DNA from: Chryseobacterium sp. 3008163
Lineage (GTDB): Bacteria > Bacteroidota > Bacteroidia > Flavobacteriales > Weeksellaceae
DNA length: 64,000 nucleotides
Direction of reading: 5' to 3'
Assembly: GCF_003669035.1 (NCBI RefSeq)
Contig: NZ_CP033070.1
Span: forward strand, 1,116,001-1,180,000
Positions 17,219-25,861 of the stretch are shown here, piece after piece (within the stretch, counting starts at the first letter, position 1; each line of letters starts with the position of its first letter). The notes beneath the pieces are model-generated. The model did no database searches and was not told the origin of the DNA. It was given only the letters and a program-made list of their open reading frames with translations. Position numbers and translations under genes: made by a program.

Positions 17219-18265
17219 ATGAAAAATATAGCAGCATTAGCACTCATCTCTTTAGCAATTATTTCTTGTAAGAAAGAGACGGCAACCATCACTAAAGTTG
17301 ATCCTAAAACCGGAAAAACAATCACCGTTGAAGTTCCTGCAGATTCTGTGGCTGAAGTAAAAGCAAACCCTGCAATCAAAGACTCTTTGGGATTTTTTAC
17401 TCAATCTTTTAAACTTGAAAAAGGAAAAACTTATCCTCTGACAACTTACCAGAGAGATGTAAAAACGATGACTGACCCATCAGGAAAAACCCTGAACGGA
17501 ACCAGCGAATCAACCGATGAAATGAGCTTTACCGTAAACGATGTGAAAGGAGGAGTTTATGATATCACCATCAACCTGATCGGAAAAAGAAATTCTCAAA
17601 GTGCTGACGGAAAGACAATAATTGTTGATACAAAATTGCCGATTCCTAAAGAAGATAATTTGAAAATGATCTGGAATGTAAATCGTGCTTTGACCGGAAA
17701 CAAACTGAACATGAAGATGGACAGCAAAGGAAATGTGATTTCTATCACAGGTTTTGATGCTATTTACACAAAAATATCCAATGCATTGGGAACGCTTATC
17801 AAAGATGCTAACCAAAAAGCAAGTGCCGTTGCAGGTCTAAAACAAAGCTTTAACGAAAAAGTTTTAAAGGATCAGTTTGCAAAAAACTTAACGATTATTC
17901 CTAAGAAAGGAGTTAAAATCGGTGAAAAATGGACAACGAGTGAAAGTGCAGACGAAACTGGAAAATTTAAAGTAACATCAAACTATGTTTTAAAAAGCGT
18001 AGGAAATGGCATTGCTGAAATCTCTGTAAACGGTGGAATTCCGAAAAAAGAAGAGAAAAAATCTCAAGGCGAAATGACTCACAGCATGAGCAGTGAACTG
18101 GCACAAAACGGAACCATCAAATTTGATCAAAATACAGGTTGGATTACTAATCAGAATATCACGGTAAAAACAACTCAGATTGAAACAATTTCAGACGGAA
18201 AACAGTCTCAGAGCATGAAAAGTGTGTCAAATTCTTCAGTAATGGTGAATCCCGCAGCGAAATAA
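17219..18265 (+). CDS. DUF6263-type lipoprotein
   Basis: 348 residues. The lipoprotein signal sequence ends in the lipobox AIISC (Cys near residue 17). The body is a secreted domain beginning SFKLEKGKTYPLTTYQRDVKTM, with the later block IPKKGVKIGEKWTTSE. It resembles DUF6263-type lipoproteins of Flavobacteriia, whose function is unknown. Confidence 0.75.
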   Translation: MKNIAALALISLAIISCKKETATITKVDPKTGKTITVEVPADSVAEVKANPAIKDSLGFFTQSFKLEKGKTYPLTTYQRDVKTMTDPSGKTLNGTSESTDEMSFTVNDVKGGVYDITINLIGKRNSQSADGKTIIVDTKLPIPKEDNLKMIWNVNRALTGNKLNMKMDSKGNVISITGFDAIYTKISNALGTLIKDANQKASAVAGLKQSFNEKVLKDQFAKNLTIIPKKGVKIGEKWTTSESADETGKFKVTSNYVLKSVGNGIAEISVNGGIPKKEEKKSQGEMTHSMSSELAQNGTIKFDQNTGWITNQNITVKTTQIETISDGKQSQSMKSVSNSSVMVNPAAK

Positions 18266-18351
18266 GGTATGAGAGTTTTAATGTTATTGAGTCATCGCAA
18301 ACAAACGTTCAATCTTGAATAGTAAACATTGAATATTAAATTAATTATTTT

Positions 18352-18582
18352 ATGAAATTCCTTTTTGAGTTAATACTCGGTACTATTATTATTTTTTTTG
18401 TTTGGAATATTTTAAAAAGAATCTTCTTTAAATCTTTTTATAAATACACAGGCTTTAAACCTAACAACGTTCCGAATCAAGAACCTAAAAACTCAAACAC
18501 GAATATTGAAAAGAAAGTAAAATGGGACGCAGAAACTGTGGACTATGAGGAAGTGAAAGATAAAAACAGTGCGAATCATTAA
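18352..18582 (+). CDS. DUF4834-type small membrane protein
   Basis: 76 residues. One N-terminal membrane helix (FELILGTIIIFFVWNIL, about 4-20) is followed by a basic segment and a polar acidic tail ending in KWDAETVDYEEVKD, the conserved C-terminus of DUF4834 proteins. Function is unknown. Confidence 0.75.
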   Translation: MKFLFELILGTIIIFFVWNILKRIFFKSFYKYTGFKPNNVPNQEPKNSNTNIEKKVKWDAETVDYEEVKDKNSANH

Positions 18583-18585
18583 TAA

Positions 18586-18670
18586 ATCTTTGTGAACTTT
18601 GCTGAGTGAAACGCCTTTGCGAACTTAAATCTATGCAGATAGTAGTCAAAAAATCTTTGCGGACTTTGCG
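18586..18670. repeat. CTTTGCGAACTTTGC-type intergenic repeat, three units
   Basis: Three degenerate copies of the word CTTTGYGRACTT occur: ATCTTTGTGAACTTTGC (18586-18602), CCTTTGCGAACTT (from 18614) and ATCTTTGCGGACTTTGCG (18652-18669). They fill the gap before the YfhO gene. No coding potential or function is evident. Confidence 0.6.
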
Positions 18671-18748
18671 TTAGAAACAAAACGAATCTAAATGACTGAT
18701 TCTTAAAAAATCAGAACTTCTCAATTAAATATCAACTTAATAACCAAA

Positions 18749-21288
18749 ATGGCGAAAAATAAAAACTTAATTTATATTGCGATTTCCATCATCGCATTCT
18801 TAGTTTTAGCATTTTTATATTCCACTCCTGTTTTTACGGGCAAGCAGCTTTTCCAGCATGATATCGTTCAGTATCGTGGCGGAGCAAAAGAACTCATCGA
18901 TTACAGAGACACTTACGACAAAGAAACGTATTGGAGTGACTCTATGTTTGGAGGAATGCCGACTTACCAAATGGGAAGCCGTTTTGAAGGTGATATTATC
19001 AAAAAACTAGACAGTTATCTGAATATTCTTCCGAGACCTGTCAACTATTTATTCCTTTTATTTTCAGGATTTTTCCTTTTAGGGATGGTCGCTGTAAGAA
19101 ACTGGAAATATGCACTTTTGGGGGCTACATTTTTCGGACTCTCAACCTATTTTTACATTATTATTGCCGCCGGACACAACGGAAAAGTCAATACCATTGA
19201 ATATTTCGCACCACTTTTAGCCGGAATTTTATTGGTGTATATTAGAAAAAAATACGTCCTCGGTTTTATTGTCACTACCCTATTCTTCGGACTGCAAGTG
19301 GCCGCCAATCATCCACAGATGACCTATTATCTATTTTTGGGATTAGGATTTTTATTTTTATCTGAATTAATCAGAGCCATCCTAAATAAAACTCCGATGA
19401 AACATTTCCTGATTTCGTCAGGAATTATTGCTGGTGCTTTAGCCATTGGTGTTGGAATGAACTCTCAGCGAATCATGGCAAACTCTGAGTACATCAAAGA
19501 AACCGTAAGAGGAAAACAGATTTTAAATACCGAAGACCACACCGCCGGAGATATAGGGATGGATAAAAAAAGTATCCTGATGTGGAGTTATGGTAAACTG
19601 GAAACTTTAAATCTTTTTATCCCAAGATTGATGGGAGGCGGAAGTCAGGAGCCTGAAGGAAAAGAAATGATGGAAAATGTGCAGCAATTGGTACAAGACA
19701 ACGTGACTTCTCAGGCTGAATATGACAGAATTTCTAAAGGTTTTGGTAGCATTACCTATTGGGGCGACCAACCTGGAACTTCGGGACCAGCGTATCAAGG
19801 TGCTATCGTTTGTTTCCTTGCATTATTAGGTTTCTTTTTTGCCTGGAAAAAATACCGCTACTGGATTCTTGGAGCAACAATTCTGACCATTTTATTGGCT
19901 TGGGGAAGCAACTTCATGCCGCTTTCAGATTTCTTCATTGAATACGTTCCTTTTTACAGCAAATTTAGAGCACCATCTTCGATTTTGGTTGTGGTAGAAT
20001 TATTATTCCCATTGGTTGCGATAATCGGTTTGTACAGATTTTACACAGATTCAACTTTAGAGGAAGATTACAAAAAGAAAATTCTGACATATGTAAGCGG
20101 TGGGGTTTTAGGTTTAACTTTACTATTGATTGTTTTCGGGAAGGCTTTATTAGGTTTCCATACGGATAACGAGAAAACATATTTACCACCTTTCTTGTTA
20201 GATTATTTAACTGATGAAAGATTTAAATTATTCAGAATTGATGCGATTAAAGCGCTACTTTATGTAGGAATCACAGCATCTGTTTTATTCTTTAGTTTAA
20301 AACAAAAACTGAATCAGAATGTTGCTTTGATTATCATCGGTGCAGTAAGTTTATTTGATTTATGGACAGTAAACAAACGTTATCTGAATGACGAAAATTA
20401 CGTTGACAAAATCTTCGCCGAAAACCCTTTCCAGACAGAAGGTTCAGACTATTTAGCCGAAAAAGTAGGTGATAATCCGAATTTACAGTCTATTATGGCA
20501 AGTATTCCTGTTAATAAAACTTTGGAAACGATTGCTGAAAAAGACAAAAAACATTACCGAGTTTACAACCAGGTTTTGGGAGTAACGAGTGAAACGAATA
20601 CGTCTTATTTTAAATCATCCATCGGTGGTTATCATGCAGTGAGACTGAGACGCTATGATGATTTAATGAATGAATACATTTCAAATGTAGATAGCGTAAA
20701 AACACCGAAAATTCTGAATTTACTGAATACCAAATACATGGTTTTCGGAAATCCGCAGGAACCACAGGTCGTTCCGAATCCTAATGCCAACGGAAATGCA
20801 TGGTTTGTTGCTGATGTAAAATTTGTAAATACTCCTGATGAAGAAATAAAATCGCTTGGAAACATCGATTCTAAGAAAACAGCAGTTATCAACGTTTCAG
20901 ATAAAGCTTATTTGAGCGGAAAACAAGTTCAGGCAGATTCTACAGCTTCCATTAATTTAACAAAATATGAAGCCAACGAACTAGAGTTTAAATCTCAATC
21001 GAAAACTCCACAGTTAGCTGTATTTTCAGAGATTTATTATCCTCATGGCTGGAAAATGTTTGTTGACGAAAAGAAGTTCCGTATATTAAAGCAGATTATT
21101 TGTTGCGTGCAATACATGTTCCTGCCGGAGAACACAGCATCAGAATGATTTTTGAACCGGAAGTTATTGCTACAGGAAAATGGATCTCAATGCTATGTTT
21201 TGGATTGTTTGTTGCTCTGAGCGCTTTTGGAATTTTCTGGCTGAATAAAAGTAAAAAGAAAGAAGTTTTGATTGAAGAAAAGATTTAA
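18749..21288 (+). pseudogene. YfhO family membrane protein, one frameshift near the C-terminus
   Basis: The repaired product has 846 residues with about a dozen membrane segments and a C-terminal periplasmic domain. The family is recognised from the N-terminal LFQHDIVQYRGGAKELIDYR and GGMPTYQ, AAGHNGKVNTIEYFAPL, and GWKMFVDEK. YfhO proteins are GT-C-like and are implicated in glycosylation of cell-surface polymers. The frame breaks in A4 at 21069-21072. One more A converts EKKFRILKQI to EKEVPYIKADYLLRAIHVPAGEH and joins the final helix (ISMLCFGLFVALSAFGIFWL). Only the last 62 residues are displaced. Confidence 0.85.
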
Positions 21289-21293
21289 TATTC

Positions 21294-21331
21294 TGTCATT
21301 CTGAATGGAGCAAAGCGAAGTGAAGAATCGC
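21294..21331 (+). repeat. left 38-bp repeat flanking the GIY-YIG gene (family A)
   Basis: Begins TGTCATTCTGAATGGAGC and ends GTGAAGAATCGC. It is the inverted partner of 21656-21693; five of 38 positions differ. Confidence 0.75.
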
Positions 21332-21348
21332 AAAAACATCTTAAGAAC

Positions 21349-21654
21349 ATGAAAACTTTAGGAACTCATAATTACTACGTTTATATTTTAACTAATAAAA
21401 TAAAAACGGTATTATATACAGGAGTAACTAATGACTTAAAAATTAGATTGTACTAGCATCAAAATCCTGAAGCAATTGATAAACATTTCACCACTAAATA
21501 CAAATGCTTTTATTTAATCTACTTCGAGCAATTTAGTGACATTGAAACTGCGATCAAAAGAGAAAAACAAATAAAAGGTTGGACAAGAATTAAAAAAAAC
21601 AACCTAATAAAAGAATTTAATCCTACTTGGAAATTTTTGAATGATGGAATTTAA
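21349..21654 (+). pseudogene. GIY-YIG nuclease family protein, internal stop
   Basis: A 101-codon frame with the domain start YYVYILTNKIKTVLYTGVTNDL (GIY-YIG variant YVY...YTGVTNDL) and the C-terminal KREKQIKGWTR...NPTWKFL typical of the small YhbQ/UPF0213-like group. Codon 36 (21454-21456) is TAG where Gln (CAG) would be expected in RLYQHQ. The rest stays in frame to the TAA. The family includes structure-selective and homing nucleases. Its placement between inverted repeats suggests a link to their spread or processing. Confidence 0.8.
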
Positions 21655-21655
21655 A

Positions 21656-21693
21656 GAGATTCTTCATTACACTTTGCTTCATTCAGAATGACA
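21656..21693 (-). repeat. right 38-bp repeat flanking the GIY-YIG gene (family A)
   Basis: Begins GAGATTCTTCATTACAC and ends TCAGAATGACA. It is the reverse complement of the left repeat apart from five positions, and it starts two bases after the nuclease stop codon. Confidence 0.75.
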
Positions 21694-21711
21694 ACAATAT
21701 TTTTTCAACCC

Positions 21712-23007
21712 ATGCAAGGAAAAAAAATCCTTATCATCACCTACTACTGGCCGCCTGCAGGTGGACCAGGCGTTCAGCGGTGGTTAAAGTTTGCAAAATA
21801 TTTACCGGAATTTGGTTGGAAACCAATCATCTTCACCCCGGAAAATCCAAGTTATCCTTTGATTGATGAAAGTTTAATGAAAGATGTTCCTAAAGATTTA
21901 GAAATTATAAAAACTAAAATCTGGGAACCTTATCAGTTAGCGGAAAAGCTTAATAAAAGCAATAAAAAATTCAAGGCCGGACAGTTTGATGTGGGAAATA
22001 ACCAGAGCTGGAAATCTAAATTATCAATTTGGGTTCGTGGAAACTTTTTCATTCCCGATGCCAGAGTTTTTTGGGTAAATCCTTCTGTGAAATTTTTAGA
22101 ACAATATTTAAAAATAAACAAGATTGATGTAGTTGTCACTTCTGGGCCTCCACACTCATTGCATTTGATTGGTTTAAATTTAAAAAAGAAATTCCCTAAT
22201 ATCAAATGGATTGCAGATTTCCGTGATCCCTGGACAGAAATTTCGTACTACAAACATCTAAAACTCACCAATAAATCTGATAAAAAACACCGTCAATTAG
22301 AAAGCGAGGTTTTCAGAAATGCAGATATTACTCTTGCCACTAGCTATACCGATGCTGAAAATTTCAGAAAAAACGGAGCTAATGCAGTGTGTATTACAAA
22401 CGGTTTTGATGAAAGCGACTCCTCAAACTCAAAAACTCTCAAACCTTCAAATTCTCAAGCAAAATTCACGCTCAGCTACATAGGCGTTCTTGAACAATTG
22501 AGAAACCCTGAAAACCTTTGGAAAACACTTGATGATTTAGTGAAAACAAATAATGATTTTGCAGAGAATTTCAAATTGAAATTTGTCGGGAGAATTGATG
22601 ATAAGATTTTAAGTTCTATTGAAAATTCAAACTTAAAAAATCACATTGATAATCTCGGATATCTCTCACACGATAAAGCAATTGATGAGATGGCCAATTC
22701 TTCAATGTTACTGATTACCAATTTCCCCAACGATTCTTCAAAAGGAATTATCCCAGGGAAAATATTTGAATATTTGGCTACCGGAAAACAGATTATTTCG
22801 TTTGGTCCCAATGACGCGGATGTTTCAAAAATTTTAAATGAAACAAAAGCCGGAAAGCATTTCGGTTATCATGATTCTGAAACGATTAAGCAATTTATCT
22901 CAGAGAAATTTGAACTTTGGAAAGCCAGAAATCTTTTAGAAAATACTGGAAATATTGAACAGTTTTCCAGAAGGAATTTAACGAAACAATTATCTAAGAT
23001 TTTGTAA
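21712..23007 (+). CDS. glycosyltransferase family 4-like protein
   Basis: 431 residues, soluble GT-B fold. N-terminal nucleotide-fold start KKILIITYYWPPAGGPGVQRWLKF; middle IKWIADFRDPWTEISYY; C-terminal donor-binding region with LGYLSHDKAIDEMANSSMLLIT and GIIPGKIFEYLATGKQIISF. The ATG at 21712 is chosen because the earlier ATG (21688) lies inside the flanking repeat. Residues near 238-251 are an odd Ser/Asn/Lys-rich insert (SSNSKTLKPSNSQ) encoded by a run of CTCAAA-like words. It probably acts in surface polysaccharide or glycan synthesis, as suggested by the nearby YfhO gene. Confidence 0.85.
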   Translation: MQGKKILIITYYWPPAGGPGVQRWLKFAKYLPEFGWKPIIFTPENPSYPLIDESLMKDVPKDLEIIKTKIWEPYQLAEKLNKSNKKFKAGQFDVGNNQSWKSKLSIWVRGNFFIPDARVFWVNPSVKFLEQYLKINKIDVVVTSGPPHSLHLIGLNLKKKFPNIKWIADFRDPWTEISYYKHLKLTNKSDKKHRQLESEVFRNADITLATSYTDAENFRKNGANAVCITNGFDESDSSNSKTLKPSNSQAKFTLSYIGVLEQLRNPENLWKTLDDLVKTNNDFAENFKLKFVGRIDDKILSSIENSNLKNHIDNLGYLSHDKAIDEMANSSMLLITNFPNDSSKGIIPGKIFEYLATGKQIISFGPNDADVSKILNETKAGKHFGYHDSETIKQFISEKFELWKARNLLENTGNIEQFSRRNLTKQLSKIL

Positions 23008-23010
23008 ACT

Positions 23011-23054
23011 ACCCCGTCTTCAACTTCGTTGAATCCACCCCTTCAAAGAAGGGG
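23011..23054. repeat. double-hairpin repeat between convergent genes
   Basis: Two short stems lie side by side: TTCAAC/GTTGAA (23019-23033, 3-nt loop) and CCCCTTC/GAAGGGG (23038-23054, 3-nt loop). There is no T-tract. The ACCCCGTC...CACCCCTTC...GAAGGGGAAT pattern looks like a dispersed intergenic repeat, with a decayed relative (TCCCTACTTTGAAAAGGGAG) near 17171-17190. It may also act as a transcription stop. Confidence 0.6.
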
Positions 23055-23058
23055 AATA

Positions 23059-23694
23059 TTATATTGTCCACTCATCGTTGATAACTGCAACAACATAATA
23101 TTTACCATCAAATTCTTCGAAGACAAAGCGCAGTGCATTCCAATCCATTCCTCCATATTTTTCTGAACCGGGAATAAAATTTTCTGTGAAATTGGTATTG
23201 GGATACATTTCTTTTAAATTATTCAGAGAATTACCTCCACCACGAAATTGGTTAAATGAATATTCAGATTTGGTAAAGTCTTTTTTAAACACCCAATCTT
23301 TAAGATATTTATCTAATGTGGATTTATAAATTTCACCAGAGCCATCCCTTGATCCCCATGTAAAAACGGTTTTTGTAGGAAGATATTTCTCAAAATCGGT
23401 TTTTGTAAAATGCTTGTCTTCATTTTTATTAATGAATGCGTACATAGAAAATCGAACTCCTTTTTCAGGATGGATGTAGTTTGCGAAAATATCATAGTAG
23501 CCAACTTTCAAAGCCTGAATAAGCTCATCGTTAGTTTTTTTCAATGCAACTTCAGTTGATAATGCATCTTGTTTGGTATCGGTTCTTTCATTTGACCTTT
23601 TAATATTATCTGTGGCAACCGCTGGATTTTTATCCTGTTTTTTTTCACATGATAACGCCAATAAAAGTGAAAATATGGCAAAAGCTTTTTTCAT
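23059..23694 (-). CDS. lipoprotein of unknown function
   Basis: 211 residues. A lipoprotein signal with lipobox ALSC (Cys 16) is followed by a Lys/Asp-rich linker to about residue 45 and a globular domain rich in aromatic residues (VGYYDIFANYIHPEKGVRFSMYAF; NALRFVFEEFDGKYYVVAVINDEWTI). No family is recognised. It is convergent with the glycosyltransferase gene. Confidence 0.7.
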   Translation of the reverse strand: MKKAFAIFSLLLALSCEKKQDKNPAVATDNIKRSNERTDTKQDALSTEVALKKTNDELIQALKVGYYDIFANYIHPEKGVRFSMYAFINKNEDKHFTKTDFEKYLPTKTVFTWGSRDGSGEIYKSTLDKYLKDWVFKKDFTKSEYSFNQFRGGGNSLNNLKEMYPNTNFTENFIPGSEKYGGMDWNALRFVFEEFDGKYYVVAVINDEWTI

Positions 23695-23835
23695 TCTAAA
23701 ATTTTCACAAAAAGTCCAAAACCAATGCCACGATTGAGTTAGGGTGTAAGAGTGTTTTGTTGAGCTTTTTTAGTTTCAATTTTAAACTTTAGTCTTTTAG
23801 CATTATCTCACGGTCTTTTGCTTTACCTATTTTTG

Positions 23836-23843
23836 TAAATTTG
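23836..23843 (+). promoter_or_regulatory. -7 promoter element directly before the YpdA gene
   Basis: TAAATTTG matches TAnnTTTG exactly, with TTTG at 23817-23820 as a possible -33 box (15-nt gap). The ATG is only 4 nt downstream, so a transcript from this promoter would be leaderless or nearly so. Confidence 0.5.
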
Positions 23844-23847
23844 TTAT

Positions 23848-24816
23848 ATGGAAATTGTAGATATTCTGATTATCGGAGCCGGACCCATCGGTTTAAATTG
23901 CGCCTTGGAAGCCAAAAAAAACAACCTCAGTTATTTGATCATAGAAAAAGGAACCATTGTCAATTCGTTGTACAATTATCCTTTGTACATGAGATTTTTT
24001 TCGACTGCCGAAAAATTAGAGATTGATGAAATTCCGTTTATCTCTGCAGCTCCGAAACCCGGAAGACAAGAAGCTTTAGAATATTATCAGGGAATTGCGA
24101 GGCAGAAAAATCTGAATATCAATTTGTATGAAAAGGTTTTAAATATATCTAAAAAAGAAGAAATATTTGAAATTGAAACTTCTAAATCAAAATATTTGGC
24201 AAAAAACGTCATCATTTCTACAGGTTTCTACGACATCCCAAATTTGATGAATATTCCCGGAGAACATTTAGAAAAAGTAAAACATTACTACACCGAACCT
24301 TATCCTTACGCTAAACAAAAAATCGTGGTCGTTGGCTCAAGCAATTCTTCTGTTGATACTGCTTTAGAAACATATAGAAAAGGTGCTGAAGTGACGATGA
24401 TTATCCGTCATTCTGAGATTTCTAAGAATGTAAAATATTGGGTAAAACCTGATATTGAAAACAGAATTGCAGAAGGAAGCATTAAAGCCCATTTCAATTC
24501 GGAATTGTTAGAAATCAAGGAAAGCTCTGTTATTTTTAAAAATGAAAATGGCAAAATTCAGGAAATTGAAAATGACTTTGTGTTGGCAATGACCGGCTAT
24601 CTTCCAGACTTTGAATTCCTGAAAAATTCAAGAATTGACCTTCAGGGCGAATGTTTAAATCCTGTTTATGATTCTAAAACTATGGAAACCAATATCCCAA
24701 ACTTGTATTTGGCAGGTGTGGTTTGTGGCGGAAAAGACACGCACCTTTGGTTTATTGAAAACTCTAGAATTCATGCGGAGATGATTGTAGGAAACATTCT
24801 TTATAATCAGAAATAA
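23848..24816 (+). CDS. ypdA: YpdA-type putative bacillithiol-disulfide reductase
   Basis: 322 residues, two-dinucleotide-binding-domain flavoprotein. FAD motif GAGPIG at 10-15; NAD(P)H motif VVVGSSNSSVDTALE near 158-172; C-terminal LYLAGVVCGGKDTHLWFIENSR. The N-terminal block NSLYNYPLYMRFFSTAEKLEI is characteristic of YpdA (Bdr), which reduces oxidised bacillithiol with NADPH in Firmicutes and some Bacteroidota. There is no CxxC redox pair, as expected for YpdA rather than thioredoxin reductase. A DinB-family protein elsewhere in the window is a possible bacillithiol-dependent enzyme. Confidence 0.88.
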   Translation: MEIVDILIIGAGPIGLNCALEAKKNNLSYLIIEKGTIVNSLYNYPLYMRFFSTAEKLEIDEIPFISAAPKPGRQEALEYYQGIARQKNLNINLYEKVLNISKKEEIFEIETSKSKYLAKNVIISTGFYDIPNLMNIPGEHLEKVKHYYTEPYPYAKQKIVVVGSSNSSVDTALETYRKGAEVTMIIRHSEISKNVKYWVKPDIENRIAEGSIKAHFNSELLEIKESSVIFKNENGKIQEIENDFVLAMTGYLPDFEFLKNSRIDLQGECLNPVYDSKTMETNIPNLYLAGVVCGGKDTHLWFIENSRIHAEMIVGNILYNQK

Positions 24817-24859
24817 ACTCATCACAAAATATCTTACATTTGACTATTCCATATTCAAC

Positions 24860-25861
24860 ATGAAAAAACTTATCATCTTCACATTCATATCTACATTATG
24901 TTCGGTTCATACTTTTGCTCAGGCAGACAGCATTCAAATGTATGTCACCAAAGCACTAAAGATTATGAAAAATAAATCGGTCAATAAATCTAAACTCAAC
25001 TGGGAAGATATATTTAATAAGACCTTAGCAGAAGCTTCAAAAGCTAAAACTATTAAAGAAACTTACCCTAGCATAAAAAACGCTTTAAGTTCTTTAAACG
25101 ACTCTCACTCAAATTTTTATCCTGAAGAAATGGTAAGAGCGTACACTTTAGGGTACAAAGCAACCGGGCAAGAATTTCCGGTTATCAAAAGCGAATTGCT
25201 AGAAAATCAATATGCTTACATCAGTTTGCCCGATATTGGCTCGTTCAACAAAGGCGACTGGAATTTGTATATCAACACTTTTTACGTAAAAGTGAATGAA
25301 TTACAAAAACGCAATCCAAAGGGATGGATTATTGATTTGAGAGGAAATTTCGGAGGGATGCTTTATCCAATGTATGCTGCAATTGCTCCTTTTCTGGACA
25401 GTAAAAATGTGGTCGGCACAAAAGATGCTGAGGGTGCGATTGAATACTACAACTATAAAAATGGTGGATTTTATGAAGGCTCCACGGCAACTCAGTTATT
25501 TCAATTGACACAGAAAGAGCCAAAAGCCGTAAAAAAGCCGATAGCTATCTTGGTGAATAAAGTTACTGGAAGTTCTGCTGAATTTATCACCGCAGCATTT
25601 GTAGGTCAAAAAAACGCAAATCTTATCGGTACAAACACTCAGGGTTTAACATCCGGAAATCAGGAATACAAATTATCAGATGGTTCTTTTCTTGTGCTTA
25701 CCATCGGAAATATTGTTGACAGAACGGGAAAGGAATATGCTAAAATTGGTGAAGGAATTTTTCCTGATATCAAAATCGAAAAATCAACTGACGAAACTAA
25801 AACAAATGAAGATTATTTGAAAAAAGCATTCAAATTTATTGATGGTAAAAAGAAAGATTAA
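24860..25861 (+). CDS. S41 family peptidase
   Basis: 333 residues with a signal peptide (LIIFTFISTLCSVHTFAQ). The S41 core is seen as GWIIDLRGNFGGMLYPM (about 155-171), then NKVTGSSAEFITAAF with the nucleophilic Ser in GSSAE (about 238), and IGTNTQGLTSGNQEY. No PDZ domain is apparent. It resembles secreted C-terminal-processing-type or retinol-binding-type S41 enzymes acting in the periplasm or outside. Its stop overlaps the stop of the convergent receptor gene by 4 nt. Confidence 0.85.
   Translation: MKKLIIFTFISTLCSVHTFAQADSIQMYVTKALKIMKNKSVNKSKLNWEDIFNKTLAEASKAKTIKETYPSIKNALSSLNDSHSNFYPEEMVRAYTLGYKATGQEFPVIKSELLENQYAYISLPDIGSFNKGDWNLYINTFYVKVNELQKRNPKGWIIDLRGNFGGMLYPMYAAIAPFLDSKNVVGTKDAEGAIEYYNYKNGGFYEGSTATQLFQLTQKEPKAVKKPIAILVNKVTGSSAEFITAAFVGQKNANLIGTNTQGLTSGNQEYKLSDGSFLVLTIGNIVDRTGKEYAKIGEGIFPDIKIEKSTDETKTNEDYLKKAFKFIDGKKKD

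Larger units (their letters stand above)
21294..21693. mobile_element. candidate 400-bp element: GIY-YIG gene inside 38-bp inverted repeats
   Basis: The two 38-nt ends, 21294-21331 and 21656-21693, are inverted copies with about 33 identical positions, both beginning TGTCATTCTGAATG from the outside. They enclose a single gene of the GIY-YIG nuclease family and nothing else. Shorter relatives of the repeat occur alone at 47577 and 48066. The unit lies in the short gap between the YfhO stop and the glycosyltransferase start, whose most upstream ATG falls in the right repeat. Mobility is inferred from the architecture; no target-site duplication was established. Confidence 0.5.

Noticed and set aside
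21688..21711. Earlier start of the glycosyltransferase
   Set aside because: This ATG is inside the family A inverted repeat; the ATG at 21712 gives the conserved N-terminus.
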